Made by a program: the position numbers and the translations under genes
The notes under the pieces: model-generated
Seen by the model: the letters and a program-made list of their open reading frames with translations, nothing else
What the model was told of the DNA's origin: nothing
Databases searched by the model: none
Shown here: positions 7,241-15,193 of the stretch, piece after piece
How positions within the stretch are numbered: position 1 is the first letter of the stretch
How the letters are laid out: every line of letters starts with the position of its first letter
Source of the DNA: Planctomycetota bacterium
GTDB lineage: Bacteria; Planctomycetota; PUPC01; JABMSA01
Length of the DNA stretch: 18,343 nt
NCBI GenBank assembly: GCA_013202185.1
Contig: JABMSA010000124.1
Span: 1-18,343, forward strand
Direction of reading: 5' to 3'

Positions 7241-7274
7241 GGAAAAAACTTCACGGTGTCGGAAAATCTTTCAC
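7241..7274 (+). repeat. Two 14-bp near-identical repeats in the flgB leader
   Basis: GGAAAAAACTTCAC (7241-7254) and GGAAAATCTTTCAC (7261-7274) are 20 bp apart, between the predicted transcript start and the flgB ribosome binding site AGGAGG. They could be a binding site pair or chance. Confidence 0.35.
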
Positions 7275-7286
7275 AGGAGGCACCAT

Positions 7287-7643
7287 ATGTTGTCAGACGA
7301 CGGAGTTTTCGGAATCATCGGGAAAGTGCTCGACGGCTGCGCTCTGCGACAAAAGGTGATTGCGGCCAATCTGGCCAACACCGAGACGCCCGGCTACAAG
7401 CGCCTCGAGGTCCGCTTCGAGGATCAACTGGCCCAGGCGGTGGAAAGCGGCCGCGCAGACCTGTTGGATCGCGTGGAACTTGAAATCGCCCCAACCGAGG
7501 GGTTTGCCGCCAGGGGCGACGGCAATAACGTAGACTTTGGCCGTGAGCTGGGCGAAATGACCAAGAACAACCTGGCCTTCTCCACCTTCGCCCAGCTTGC
7601 CGCCCTGCGCGTCAGGCGCTATCGCGACGCCATAGGAGGTTGA
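7287..7643 (+). CDS. flgB: FlgB, flagellar proximal rod protein
   Basis: A 118-residue rod protein, one of the first axial parts assembled on the MS ring. The N-terminal axial motif reads LRQKVIAANLANTETPGYK and the C-terminal region (NNLAFSTFAQLAALRVRRYRDAI) carries the matching terminal helix; together these form the coiled rod core. The length is slightly short for the family but complete at both ends. There is no signal peptide, as expected for a substrate of the flagellar export apparatus. The start at 7287 has AGGAGG six bases upstream. It is the first gene of the operon and its stop overlaps the start region of flgC. Confidence 0.96.
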   Translation: MLSDDGVFGIIGKVLDGCALRQKVIAANLANTETPGYKRLEVRFEDQLAQAVESGRADLLDRVELEIAPTEGFAARGDGNNVDFGRELGEMTKNNLAFSTFAQLAALRVRRYRDAIGG

Positions 7644-7645
7644 TG

Positions 7646-8071
7646 ATGGGTTTTGACAGAGTATTTTCTTCGCTTGGTATCAGCGGCTCGGGGCTCTCGG
7701 CCGAGCAAGCCAGGATGAAAGCGACCGCGCAGAACATCGCCAACGCCAACACCACCCGCACCCCCGAGGGCGGGCCCTACAAGCGCCGCCGTGTGATATT
7801 CTCGACTATCCTCGAGCAAGCAGCCGGAGGCGGCATGATGCCGGCCGGGGTAAAGGTGGCAGCCGTCCAGAAGAGCACCGAGCCCCCCCTCAAGGTGTTT
7901 GACCCCGACCATCCTGATGCCGACAAGAGCGGCTACGTGTTGATGCCGGACATCAGCATCCCCAACGAGATGATCAACATGATCGCAGCCACAAGGGCCT
8001 ACGAGGCCAACCTTGCCGCGATCAAGAATTTCAAGAGCATGGTCAACAAGGCCCTCGCAATAGCAAAGTGA
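7646..8071 (+). CDS. flgC: FlgC, flagellar proximal rod protein
   Basis: About 141 residues. It has the flagellar rod/hook N-terminal motif (SGLSAEQARMKATAQNIANANTTRTPEGGPYKR style) and the C-terminal FlgC signature (MPDISIPNEMINMIAATRAYEANLAAIKNFKSMVNKAL). Three starts are possible: TTG at 7640, ATG at 7643 and ATG at 7646. I prefer 7646 because it leaves six bases after the AGGAGG at 7634-7639. The protein joins FlgB, FlgF and FlgG in the rod and is exported by the flagellar type III system. Its coding start sits just after the flgB stop, which indicates translational coupling. Confidence 0.95.
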   Translation: MGFDRVFSSLGISGSGLSAEQARMKATAQNIANANTTRTPEGGPYKRRRVIFSTILEQAAGGGMMPAGVKVAAVQKSTEPPLKVFDPDHPDADKSGYVLMPDISIPNEMINMIAATRAYEANLAAIKNFKSMVNKALAIAK

Positions 8072-8085
8072 TAAGGTGACCACAA

Positions 8086-8379
8086 ATGAAAGTAACAGGC
8101 ATAAGCAGCCCCGCACTGAATGAACTGCAGCGGGCCGCCAGCCCCACGGGGGGAACCGACGGTGGATTCGTGAGCCTGCTCGACAAGTTCGTAGACGGCG
8201 TAAACGACAGGCAAGTGAAAGCCGAAGACGCCGTCAGGGACCTGGCAGCCGGCAAGATCGAAAACATTCACGACGTAATGCTCGCCGAAGCAGAGGCCGA
8301 TCTCAGCTTCAAGATGCTGGTCCAGACCAGAAACAAACTAGTGGAAGCATACAAAGAAGTAATGAGAATGCAGATCTGA
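8086..8379 (+). CDS. fliE: FliE, MS ring-rod junction protein
   Basis: A 97-residue protein. The C-terminal half has the FliE pattern: AEDAVRDLAAGKIENIHDVMLAEAEADLSFKMLVQTRNKLVEAYKEVMRMQI. FliE links the MS ring (FliF) to the proximal rod (FlgB) and is an early export substrate. The length matches the family. The start follows AAGGTGACCACAA. It lies 14 bp after flgC and 35 bp before fliF, the usual flgB-flgC-fliE-fliF order. Confidence 0.95.
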   Translation: MKVTGISSPALNELQRAASPTGGTDGGFVSLLDKFVDGVNDRQVKAEDAVRDLAAGKIENIHDVMLAEAEADLSFKMLVQTRNKLVEAYKEVMRMQI

Positions 8380-8414
8380 AAAGCAACTACAGAGCAATAG
8401 CAACCGGGGTATGA

Positions 8415-10001
8415 ATGGCTGACTCACTAAGGCAACTCATCGCGGAAATCCAGGTCCTCTGGGGCCGGATCGGCCTCAATCAGAAGATAGCAATGAGCGT
8501 TGTGATCACGGCGATCGTGGCGGCGCTGGCATTTTGGGGGTCGTGGAACTCAAACACCGACTACGGCCTCCTGTTCAAGAACCTCCAGCACAAAGACGCC
8601 GGCGAGATCATCAACACCCTCAAGGCCGACGGCATCCCCTATCGCGTCGAGGACAACGGCACCACAGTTCTCGTGCCCGACGAGCGCGTTTACGACCTTC
8701 GCGTAAAGCTCGCCACACAAGGCCTGCCCGGCGAAGAAGAGGGGTGGTCGCTCTTCGACGACACCGGTTTCGGAAGCCTGTCCGACGCCCTCCTCCAGAT
8801 CAACCACACACGCGCACTCCAGGCCGAGCTCGAACGCTCAATCAACAGGCTCAGGCAGATCGAGTGGGCCAGGGTCCATATTGTAGAAGAACAGGAATCG
8901 CTCTTCGTCGCCAAAGCGAAAGCCGCTACAGCGTCGGTACTCATAAAGACGCGCGGCGGCGCCCGGCTGGCCGAGAGCCAGGTAGCCGGGATCATGCACC
9001 TGATCGCGGGTGCCGTGCGCGGCCTCACGCCCGACAATATCACAATCACCGATTACTCGGGGCGGCAGCTTTCGAGACCGTCCGACGGCGGCACGGCCTC
9101 CGTAGCCTCCAGCCGGCTCGACTATCAACGGCAGATAGAAGAGCACCTCTCGGGCAAGGCCACCCGGATGCTCGAGCAGGCCATCGGGCCGGGCCGGGCA
9201 GTGGTAACCGTGAGCGCCGAGATCGATTTTACCAGCAGCGAAAGCCACGAAGTCGAATACAAGGAAGATATCACAAAGAGCAAGCGAGAAACCATCAAGG
9301 AAACCACGGCTCCCGGCGGAGGAGGGGCTGCGGGTACGGAGGCCAACCTGACCGGCGGCGAAATGGCCGGCGCCACGCTCGGCTCCACCCGAGAAGAAAT
9401 AACTGAGTACGGCCCGCCGATAATGTCTGGCGAGACAAAGAAAGTCGTTCCGGCCGGAACGGTCACAGGGCTCACGGCTTCGGTGTTTGTAAGTGCCGGC
9501 GAATACAAAACGTCGGCCGGCGCCGACGGCCAGGAAGTGCGAAAATACGTGGCGGCAAGCAACACGCAGCTCAAGGACTACGAAAGAACCGTCAAGAACG
9601 CCATCGGGTTCAAGGAGGGCCGCGATTCCTTCACCATATCCGACGGCGAGTTCAGGAGCGTGGCGGCGCTTCCGGCGGAGGAGTTGAAGATCGTTGAGGC
9701 GCAGCGACAGCGCGAGTTCATCATAGGCCTGGTGAAGAGCGCGTCTACCGCCTTTGGCATGCTTGTGTTTCTTGTCTTTGCAAGGCGCACGTTGAAAAAA
9801 GCTTCCCGCGGGGGGCCCGCGCAGCGGTCCCAGGCACAAACGGCCACACTGTCGGTGGGAACCGTGGCAGCGGCGCCGGCTGCCGTGTCCGAAAAACCGG
9901 CGGAGCCCGAGGCGCTGCAACTCAAAGAACTGGTATCAAACGCAGTGAATGAAGATCCCGAGCGGGCAACTTATCAACTGAGGTCGTGGCTGAGCAGTTA
10001 G
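8415..10001 (+). CDS. fliF: FliF, flagellar MS ring protein
   Basis: A 528-residue protein that forms the MS ring in the inner membrane, the base on which switch and export apparatus are built. A membrane helix lies at about residues 24-43. The ring-building motifs follow: VEDNGTTVLVPDERVYDLRVKLA, then GLPGEEEGWSLFDD, with INHTRALQAELERSI. A second membrane helix is near 435-457. The last 70 residues (with EPEALQLKELVSNAVNEDPERA) face the cytoplasm and bind FliG. A Gly- and Ala-rich low-complexity stretch around residues 295-325 is the variable loop of the family. The start at 8415 is preceded by GGGG; a nearby out-of-frame ATG at 8411 stops after three codons. Confidence 0.96.
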   Translation: MADSLRQLIAEIQVLWGRIGLNQKIAMSVVITAIVAALAFWGSWNSNTDYGLLFKNLQHKDAGEIINTLKADGIPYRVEDNGTTVLVPDERVYDLRVKLATQGLPGEEEGWSLFDDTGFGSLSDALLQINHTRALQAELERSINRLRQIEWARVHIVEEQESLFVAKAKAATASVLIKTRGGARLAESQVAGIMHLIAGAVRGLTPDNITITDYSGRQLSRPSDGGTASVASSRLDYQRQIEEHLSGKATRMLEQAIGPGRAVVTVSAEIDFTSSESHEVEYKEDITKSKRETIKETTAPGGGGAAGTEANLTGGEMAGATLGSTREEITEYGPPIMSGETKKVVPAGTVTGLTASVFVSAGEYKTSAGADGQEVRKYVAASNTQLKDYERTVKNAIGFKEGRDSFTISDGEFRSVAALPAEELKIVEAQRQREFIIGLVKSASTAFGMLVFLVFARRTLKKASRGGPAQRSQAQTATLSVGTVAAAPAAVSEKPAEPEALQLKELVSNAVNEDPERATYQLRSWLSS

Positions 10002-10049
10002 CAGTTGTGCGCTTTGCTCGGGTGCGCCGCTGCTGGAGAATGAGCATTC

Positions 10050-11051
10050 ATGGAACTGACTGGAGTACAAAAAGCCGCTGCGTTCCTGCTGAGCCTGGAC
10101 ACGCAAACCGCCGCCTCTATTCTGTGCCAGTTTCACGAGGAAGAAATCGGCGTGATCACGCGCGAGATGCTCGACATGCGCAGCCTCGATCGTGAAATGA
10201 TACAGCAAGTGCATGAGGAGTTCATCTCCGCAGTGAAAGGCGGGGGGGATTTCATCCTCGACACCCGCCCGGTGGCCGAGCAGTTGATAACATCGGCCGT
10301 CGGAGAAGAACGGGGCCGAAAGATGCTCAATCAGTCTCATGTTTCGATGCCGCGTCGCAGACCGTTCGAGGCGCTTCAGGGCGCCGACGAAAACCTCCTC
10401 GCCGACGTGCTGAAATCCGAGCACGCCCAGACGATTGCACAGGTACTCGCTCACCTCGAGCCGCACCTGGCCGGGCAGGTCCTTACGAGGCTGCCCGAAG
10501 AAGTGCACAGCAATGTGGTGTTGAGGATGACACGTCTGGAGAGCGCTTCCGCACAACTGCTCGACCGCCTCGACCGCATCATCCTGGGCAGAATAAAGGC
10601 GGACCCCAAGGCCGGTGTAGTCAACGCGGAATCCAAAGACGAGTTGGTTGCCGAAATGCTCAACGTTGTCGGCAAAACTGTCAGAAAAAAGGCGCTCGAC
10701 GAACTCGCAAGGGAAGACCCCGAAAGGGCGAAAGAGATCGAGAGCCTGATGTTTGTGTTTGAAGACTTCATGCTTGTCAACACCACCGCGATCCGCAAGA
10801 TCATCATGGAGGTCGACAACGACACACTCGCGCTCTCCCTGAAAAACGCAAGCAAAGACCTGAAGGAGAAGTTCCTGTCGAACCTCTCGAAGCGTGCGGG
10901 GGCAATGGTGCAGGAGACCCTCGATGAGCTAGGCCCCAAGCCGCTCTCCGAAGTTGAGGCCGCGCAGCACGAGATCATGGGCGTGGCCCGTTCGCTCGAC
11001 GAGCAGGGCGAAATCGCGCTCAGGCAGGGCGAAGAGGAGCAAATGGTGTGA
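10050..11051 (+). CDS. fliG: FliG, flagellar motor switch protein
   Basis: A 333-residue rotor protein that joins FliF and FliM and receives torque from the stator. Visible are the N-terminal FliF-binding domain, the middle-domain EHAQT motif at 124-128 (EHPQT in the family), MFVFEDF at 234-240 and the C-terminal torque domain with LKNASKDLKEKFLSNLSKRA. Of the charged residues studied in E. coli FliG, the equivalents of K264 and R281 are kept (K265, R282). D288 is E289, D289 is T290 and R297 is P298, next to K297. The start is ATG at 10050 with GGAG about 12 bases upstream. Its last codons overlap the fliH start by 4 bp. Confidence 0.95.
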   Translation: MELTGVQKAAAFLLSLDTQTAASILCQFHEEEIGVITREMLDMRSLDREMIQQVHEEFISAVKGGGDFILDTRPVAEQLITSAVGEERGRKMLNQSHVSMPRRRPFEALQGADENLLADVLKSEHAQTIAQVLAHLEPHLAGQVLTRLPEEVHSNVVLRMTRLESASAQLLDRLDRIILGRIKADPKAGVVNAESKDELVAEMLNVVGKTVRKKALDELAREDPERAKEIESLMFVFEDFMLVNTTAIRKIIMEVDNDTLALSLKNASKDLKEKFLSNLSKRAGAMVQETLDELGPKPLSEVEAAQHEIMGVARSLDEQGEIALRQGEEEQMV

Positions 11052-11686
11052 AAAGTCAAAGCATACTCGATAACGCTGTCGCCTCAGCCGTCGTGTTTCC
11101 AGAGCTCGGCGGCCGCGTGGCCGCGTACCCCGAATCGTCGGAAGCCAGGAATCATAGAGATGCCGATGAAGCCGAACGCGCCCAACGCGAGGCCGAGTGG
11201 GCTGCAAAGGTCGACAAGGCATTCGAGCGGGGGCTCGCAGCAGGTGAGCAGCGCTCGTCGGAGAGAGTGGCTTCGTTCGTGCAGGCGCTCGAGAAAGCAC
11301 ACCGCGACCTCCTTGGCTTCAGGGCGGGCATCGAGGAACAGGCCGTCGAGCTTGCTCTCAAGCTCGCACAAACGGTCATGCGAACGCAGCCGGCCTTCGA
11401 TGCGAGCGTCTTGCGCTCGGCCCTCGACGAGGCGGTGAAGAGGGCGCCTGCAAACAGCATTCTGCGCGTAAAAGTGAACTCCGACGACCTCGAGGCGGCC
11501 GAGCTGCTGTGCAAGGCGCTGGCAACGGGTGCAGTGGAGGTGCTGCCCGACGCCACAATAGGCAGGGGCGGCTGCGTGCTCGAAACCAAGCTCGGCGACA
11601 TCGACTCGACGATCGAGCAGCGCTGGGAAGCTGCCGAAGAAGTGCTCAGGGAAGCATCCTTTGCGGAGGAATCGAATGACCAGTAA
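11048..11686 (+). CDS. fliH: FliH, regulator/stator of the flagellar export ATPase
   Basis: A 212-residue cytoplasmic protein that binds and controls FliI. It starts with GTG at 11048, overlapping the fliG stop (GTGA), with GAGGAG about seven bases upstream. The middle part contains a charged coiled region with the G---G spacing common in FliH (AFERGLAAGEQ). The C-terminal domain shows the typical end GRGGCVLETKLGDIDSTIEQRWE, which contacts the FliI N-terminus. Sequence is otherwise weakly conserved in this family, so identification rests on this signature and on the position between fliG and fliI. The stop overlaps the start of fliI by 11 bp. Confidence 0.9.
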   Translation: MKSQSILDNAVASAVVFPELGGRVAAYPESSEARNHRDADEAERAQREAEWAAKVDKAFERGLAAGEQRSSERVASFVQALEKAHRDLLGFRAGIEEQAVELALKLAQTVMRTQPAFDASVLRSALDEAVKRAPANSILRVKVNSDDLEAAELLCKALATGAVEVLPDATIGRGGCVLETKLGDIDSTIEQRWEAAEEVLREASFAEESNDQ

Positions 11687-13076
11687 CGGCGACACTCAAG
11701 TTCAGACCGCTGCGCCGGCAATGCAGGCTGCGGCTCAGGCCCCGGCCCACGCCGCACCCGTGCTCAACATGGCCGCGTGTCATCTCGGCCTCGAAACCTG
11801 CCCGCCGGTGGTGATGAGGGGTTACGTCAGGCGCGTGACCGGCCTGGTGATCGAATCGGCCGGGCCCGCGGGCAGTATTGGCGATCTTTGTATCATCCGC
11901 GACGGGCGCGGCGGCGAAGTGCCCGCCGAGATCGTGGGCTTCCGGCCCGATTGCATTCTCCTGATGCCCTTGGCCGAGATCGAAAGCCTCCGGCCCGGAT
12001 GTGAGGTGGTATCGTGCGGCTCGCCCCTGCGGGTCCGCGTGGGGCCCGAGCTGCTCGGCCGCGTTGTCGACGGCCTGGGCAAACCGATGGACGGCAAAGG
12101 AAAGCTGCGCTGCTCGGCCCAACGGAAGGTCGACGGTCGCTCGCCGCATCCGCTCTCACGTGCACCGATCACCGATCCGATGCCGACGGGCATACGCGCC
12201 ATCGACGGCCTGCTGACGTGCGGACGCGGCCAGCGGATGGGAATCTTTTCATCGGCCGGCGTGGGCAAAAGCTCGCTGCTGGGCCAGATAGCGAGGCGGT
12301 CGGCGGCCGACGTCAACGTGATCGCCCTGATAGGCGAGCGTGGCCGCGAGGTGCGCGAGTTCACCGAAAACATACTCGGCGAAGAGGGGCTGCGAAAATC
12401 GGTGGTGGTGGTAGTGACCTCCGACCAGCACTCGCTGCTGCGCGTGAAAGGCGCGATGACGGCCACGGCCATCGCCGAACACTTCAGAGACGAAGGCAAA
12501 GACGTGATGTTGTTTATGGATTCGGTAACGCGCATCGCGCGCGCACAGAGGGAAACGGGCCTATCGATGGGCGAGCCGCCGGCGACGCGCGGCTTCACGC
12601 CCTCGACCTTTGCCCTGCTCCCCCGACTGCTCGAGCGGGCGGGCGCGTCCGAGCATGGAAGCATCACCGGCATCTACACCGTGTTGGTTGAAGGCGACGA
12701 CATGGACGAGCCGGTTTCGGATGCGGTGCGGGCTATTCTCGACGGCCACGTTGCGTTATCGCGGACCCTGGCCGACCGCGGCATATATCCGGCGATCGAC
12801 GTGCTGAAGAGCGTAAGCCGCGTGATGCCCGCCATCGTGGACCACGACCACCTCCGGGCGGCGGTCAAGTTCAGGGAGCACTACGCCACCTACGAAGACG
12901 CGCGCGACCTGATAAACCTTGGAGCCTATGCCCAAGGGAGCAATGCTGCGATCGACAAGTCGGTTGAGCTTGCCGATGATATGATTGCTTTCTTGTGCCA
13001 GGGCCTGAACGAGACCGTGGCGTACGACAAGACGAAGAAGGCGCTTGCAGAAATGCTGCGAACGAAGGCAACGTGA
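11676..13076 (+). CDS. fliI: FliI, flagellar export ATPase
   Basis: A 466-residue F1-beta-like ATPase. Walker A is SAGVGKSS (193-200, K198), the ERGREV stretch (221-226) carries the catalytic Glu E221, and Walker B is DVMLFMDS (276-283, D282). It energises unfolding and entry of export substrates with FliH and FliJ. I chose the ATG at 11676, which has GGAGG six bases upstream; a TTG five codons earlier overlaps that site. The first 30 residues are an Ala-Pro-rich stretch beyond the FliH-binding helix and look poorly conserved. The stop codon overlaps the GTG start of fliJ. Confidence 0.96.
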   Translation: MTSNGDTQVQTAAPAMQAAAQAPAHAAPVLNMAACHLGLETCPPVVMRGYVRRVTGLVIESAGPAGSIGDLCIIRDGRGGEVPAEIVGFRPDCILLMPLAEIESLRPGCEVVSCGSPLRVRVGPELLGRVVDGLGKPMDGKGKLRCSAQRKVDGRSPHPLSRAPITDPMPTGIRAIDGLLTCGRGQRMGIFSSAGVGKSSLLGQIARRSAADVNVIALIGERGREVREFTENILGEEGLRKSVVVVVTSDQHSLLRVKGAMTATAIAEHFRDEGKDVMLFMDSVTRIARAQRETGLSMGEPPATRGFTPSTFALLPRLLERAGASEHGSITGIYTVLVEGDDMDEPVSDAVRAILDGHVALSRTLADRGIYPAIDVLKSVSRVMPAIVDHDHLRAAVKFREHYATYEDARDLINLGAYAQGSNAAIDKSVELADDMIAFLCQGLNETVAYDKTKKALAEMLRTKAT

Positions 13077-13516
13077 AAAGATTCAGGTTCAAGTTCGAAA
13101 GGCTTCGGAAGCTGAGGGAGCAGGACGAGCGCTCCGCACTGCTGCTGCTGGCGCTCGCACAAGAAAACCTCGCCCGTGAAGAGAGGATCCTCACGGACCT
13201 CGTAGGCGCCGTTGCAGACTCCGGTTTGTGCCTGTGGGGCCTGATCAAAGAGGGTGCAGCGCCCGAAATGCTCCGCAATGCCGATGTCTTTCGCCGTGCC
13301 ACGTCCGACGCCGCCGCCCGGCAGAGCGGGCTGGTTGGGCTCGCCGCGAAAGAGGCAGGCCAAAAGCGCGGGGAGTTCGATGCGAGCCGTCGGAAAGCTG
13401 AAGCGATCAGAAAACTGCACGAAAAGAAACGAGAGGAACACCGAAAAGAGTTCTTGAAGGAAATGCAAAAAGAGCTGGACGAGATAGGCGGCAGAGGCAA
13501 TAAGGCCGCTGTTTGA
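13073..13516 (+). CDS. fliJ: FliJ, export-apparatus stalk and chaperone protein
   Basis: A 147-residue protein made almost wholly of two charged helices, as expected for the FliJ coiled coil that sits in the FliI hexamer and contacts FlhA. The start is GTG at 13073, overlapping the fliI stop as GTGA; from there the N-terminus reads MKRFRFKFERLRKLRE, the usual FliJ start (F-F-LE-LL--R). AAGG lies just upstream. Sequence identity in this family is low, so the N-terminal pattern, the length and the position directly after fliI carry the call. A segment in the middle (about residues 44-70) is less coiled. Confidence 0.88.
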   Translation: MKRFRFKFERLRKLREQDERSALLLLALAQENLAREERILTDLVGAVADSGLCLWGLIKEGAAPEMLRNADVFRRATSDAAARQSGLVGLAAKEAGQKRGEFDASRRKAEAIRKLHEKKREEHRKEFLKEMQKELDEIGGRGNKAAV

Positions 13517-13555
13517 CCTCGCCACCGGCAACTTCCAGCGTGAACGGAGAGCAAG

Positions 13556-14218
13556 ATGAAGTCGGTGATAAAGCTGGCTGTGTATCCGGTTTCGGGGATT
13601 TCGTTGTTCGTGTTGGCGCTTGCGATAATCCTCGGAGCCAAAGGCAAACTCAACGCCGAGGGGATGCAGCGGATTCCCATTGTGGGCGGCGGGAAAAAGC
13701 AGGTCGGCCAAGAGCCGGGGGCGTTGGTACCAAGCGTTTCCTCGATGCGCTATTTCGAGTCTGTCGAACTCATCGACATGCTCAAGGAGGCCGGGAAAGT
13801 TGCGGAGAAGGCAAAGGCCGAAACTGCGCGGGTGTTGGAGCGCCAGGCCCGCATCGGGATTCTCATGAAAGACCTCCAGAAGGAAAAGGATGAGCTTCTG
13901 GCAATGAGAGGCGAGATCGACGCCGAGCGCGCGAGGCTGAAGAAAGAGGAAGTAGAGCGCAACCAGAGGATCATTGAAATCGGCAGGCTGGAAGCCGCCG
14001 GCCTGCGGAAGTCCGCGATGATACACGAAGCGATGGACCCGAAAAAGGCGGCAGCCGCGATAGCCACGCTCGACGCGGAAAAAGGCGCGAAGCTCCTGGC
14101 GTTTATGCAAGAAAAGAAAGCCGCCCGAATTCTCCAGGAGATGAAACCCGAGGCGGCTTCGGAGTTGCTGGGGCTCGTGAAAAGGGTAGGCGTAGATACG
14201 GGGAAAGAAAATGATTAA
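13556..14218 (+). CDS. MotE-like membrane protein with MgtE-N-type domain
   Basis: A 220-residue protein with one membrane helix at residues 8-27, a long coiled coil (about 66-145) and a C-terminal MgtE-N-like domain (150-211) with MDPKKAAAAIATLDAEKGAKLLAFMQEKKAARILQEM. This plan is that of MotE / FliK-linked proteins found after fliJ in many bacteria. The domain should lie outside the cytoplasm if the short N-terminus is inside. MotE in some species is a chaperone needed for stator function, so a role in motor assembly is likely but inferred. The start follows GGAGAGCAAG. Its stop overlaps the flbD start by 8 bp. Confidence 0.8.
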   Translation: MKSVIKLAVYPVSGISLFVLALAIILGAKGKLNAEGMQRIPIVGGGKKQVGQEPGALVPSVSSMRYFESVELIDMLKEAGKVAEKAKAETARVLERQARIGILMKDLQKEKDELLAMRGEIDAERARLKKEEVERNQRIIEIGRLEAAGLRKSAMIHEAMDPKKAAAAIATLDAEKGAKLLAFMQEKKAARILQEMKPEAASELLGLVKRVGVDTGKEND

Positions 14219-14408
14219 GGTAATGTTGCTCAACGGCCTGGAGATGGTGATAAACGCCGAGCTGATCGAGGCGGTTGAATCTGCCCACGACACAATCGTC
14301 ACGCTCACAACCGGGCGAAAGATCACCGTGCAAGAGTCGTCTCAGGAGATTGTGGACAAGGTCATTGATTACCGGCGGTTCATCAACAGAGCGCACGGCG
14401 GGAATTGA
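14211..14408 (+). CDS. flbD: FlbD/SwrD family small flagellar protein
   Basis: A 65-residue protein, MIKVMLLNGLEMVINAELIE, with a TTGRKITVQES core and a C-terminal IVDKVIDYRRFINRAHGG. It matches the FlbD/SwrD (COG1582) family, normally 60-75 residues and encoded beside motA. In Bacillus subtilis SwrD raises motor power; the mechanism is not settled. GGGGAAAG lies a few bases upstream of the ATG. It overlaps the previous gene by 8 bp and ends 2 bp before motA. This is not the Caulobacter transcription factor of the same name. Confidence 0.92.
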   Translation: MIKVMLLNGLEMVINAELIEAVESAHDTIVTLTTGRKITVQESSQEIVDKVIDYRRFINRAHGGN

Positions 14409-14410
14409 TC

Positions 14411-15193
14411 ATGGATATTGCTACACTCATAGGATTGGTAGTGGGCTGCGGTCTTGTGTTGTCGGCCATTATGATGGGCGCCGGTCTGACGGCCTTTTTC
14501 CACGTGCCGTCGTTGATGATCACGGTCGGAGGCACTTTTGCGGCGGCGCTGGTAAGCTTTCCGCTGTCCAAGGTTCTGGGGTTGGTTTCGGTCGTCAAGA
14601 AGACAATGCTTCACAAGTCGGGGTCGATGGAAGAGGAGATCCGGCGGATCACCGGATTTGCGCAGATTGCCCGCAGAGACGGGCTGTTGGCACTCGAGGA
14701 CAGGCTGGAGGGCCTCAACGAGCCACTGCTGCACAAGGGCATTCAGCTTGTTATCGACGGCACGGCTCCGGAAGTGTTGCGCAGCATTCTGATGATCGAG
14801 GTGAATTCAATGTATGACCGCCACGCCGAAGGCAAGAGCATCCTCGAACAGATGGGCGCTTCCGCGCCGGCTTTCGGGATGATCGGCACCCTGATTGGTC
14901 TTGTGGCGATGTTGAAAAACCTGACGGATCCGTCGTCGATCGGCGCGGGCATGGCCGTGGCGCTGCTCACTACCTTCTACGGCGCACTGATGGCGAACCT
15001 CGTGTTTCTTCCGCTGGCTGGCAAGCTCGACAACCGCCACAAGGAAGAAGCGATGATGAAAGAACTGCTGATTGAAGGAATTGTTTCGATTCAGTCGGGC
15101 GACAACCCCCGCACGATCGAAGAGAAGCTCAAGGCGTTTGTGCCGCCGAGCTTGCGGCATGCGTTCGAAGACGAAGAAAAAGAAGCAGCATGA
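14411..15193 (+). CDS. motA: MotA, flagellar stator subunit
   Basis: A 260-residue protein with four membrane helices (about 3-22, 33-52, 150-170, 178-202), a large cytoplasmic loop and a charged tail. The loop has RRDGLLALE, with R88 or R89 and E96 as the likely equivalents of the rotor-contact Arg and Glu. P153 (SAPAFGMIG) and P201 (FLPLAGKL) are the conserved prolines of the ion path. Five MotA surround a MotB dimer. I prefer the ATG at 14411 to the TTG at 14405, which overlaps the flbD stop. The motA stop overlaps the motB start as ATGA. Confidence 0.95.
   Translation: MDIATLIGLVVGCGLVLSAIMMGAGLTAFFHVPSLMITVGGTFAAALVSFPLSKVLGLVSVVKKTMLHKSGSMEEEIRRITGFAQIARRDGLLALEDRLEGLNEPLLHKGIQLVIDGTAPEVLRSILMIEVNSMYDRHAEGKSILEQMGASAPAFGMIGTLIGLVAMLKNLTDPSSIGAGMAVALLTTFYGALMANLVFLPLAGKLDNRHKEEAMMKELLIEGIVSIQSGDNPRTIEEKLKAFVPPSLRHAFEDEEKEAA

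Noticed and set aside
8838..9920. 360-codon minus-strand frame opposite fliF
   Set aside because: fliF is unmistakable on the plus strand; the antisense product has no recognisable motif.
12926..14326. 466-codon minus-strand frame opposite fliI, fliJ and the motE-like gene
   Set aside because: It spans three real genes on the other strand and has no recognised domain.
14405..14410. TTG start of motA
   Set aside because: It adds two residues only and overlaps the flbD stop; the ATG gives the standard MotA N-terminus.
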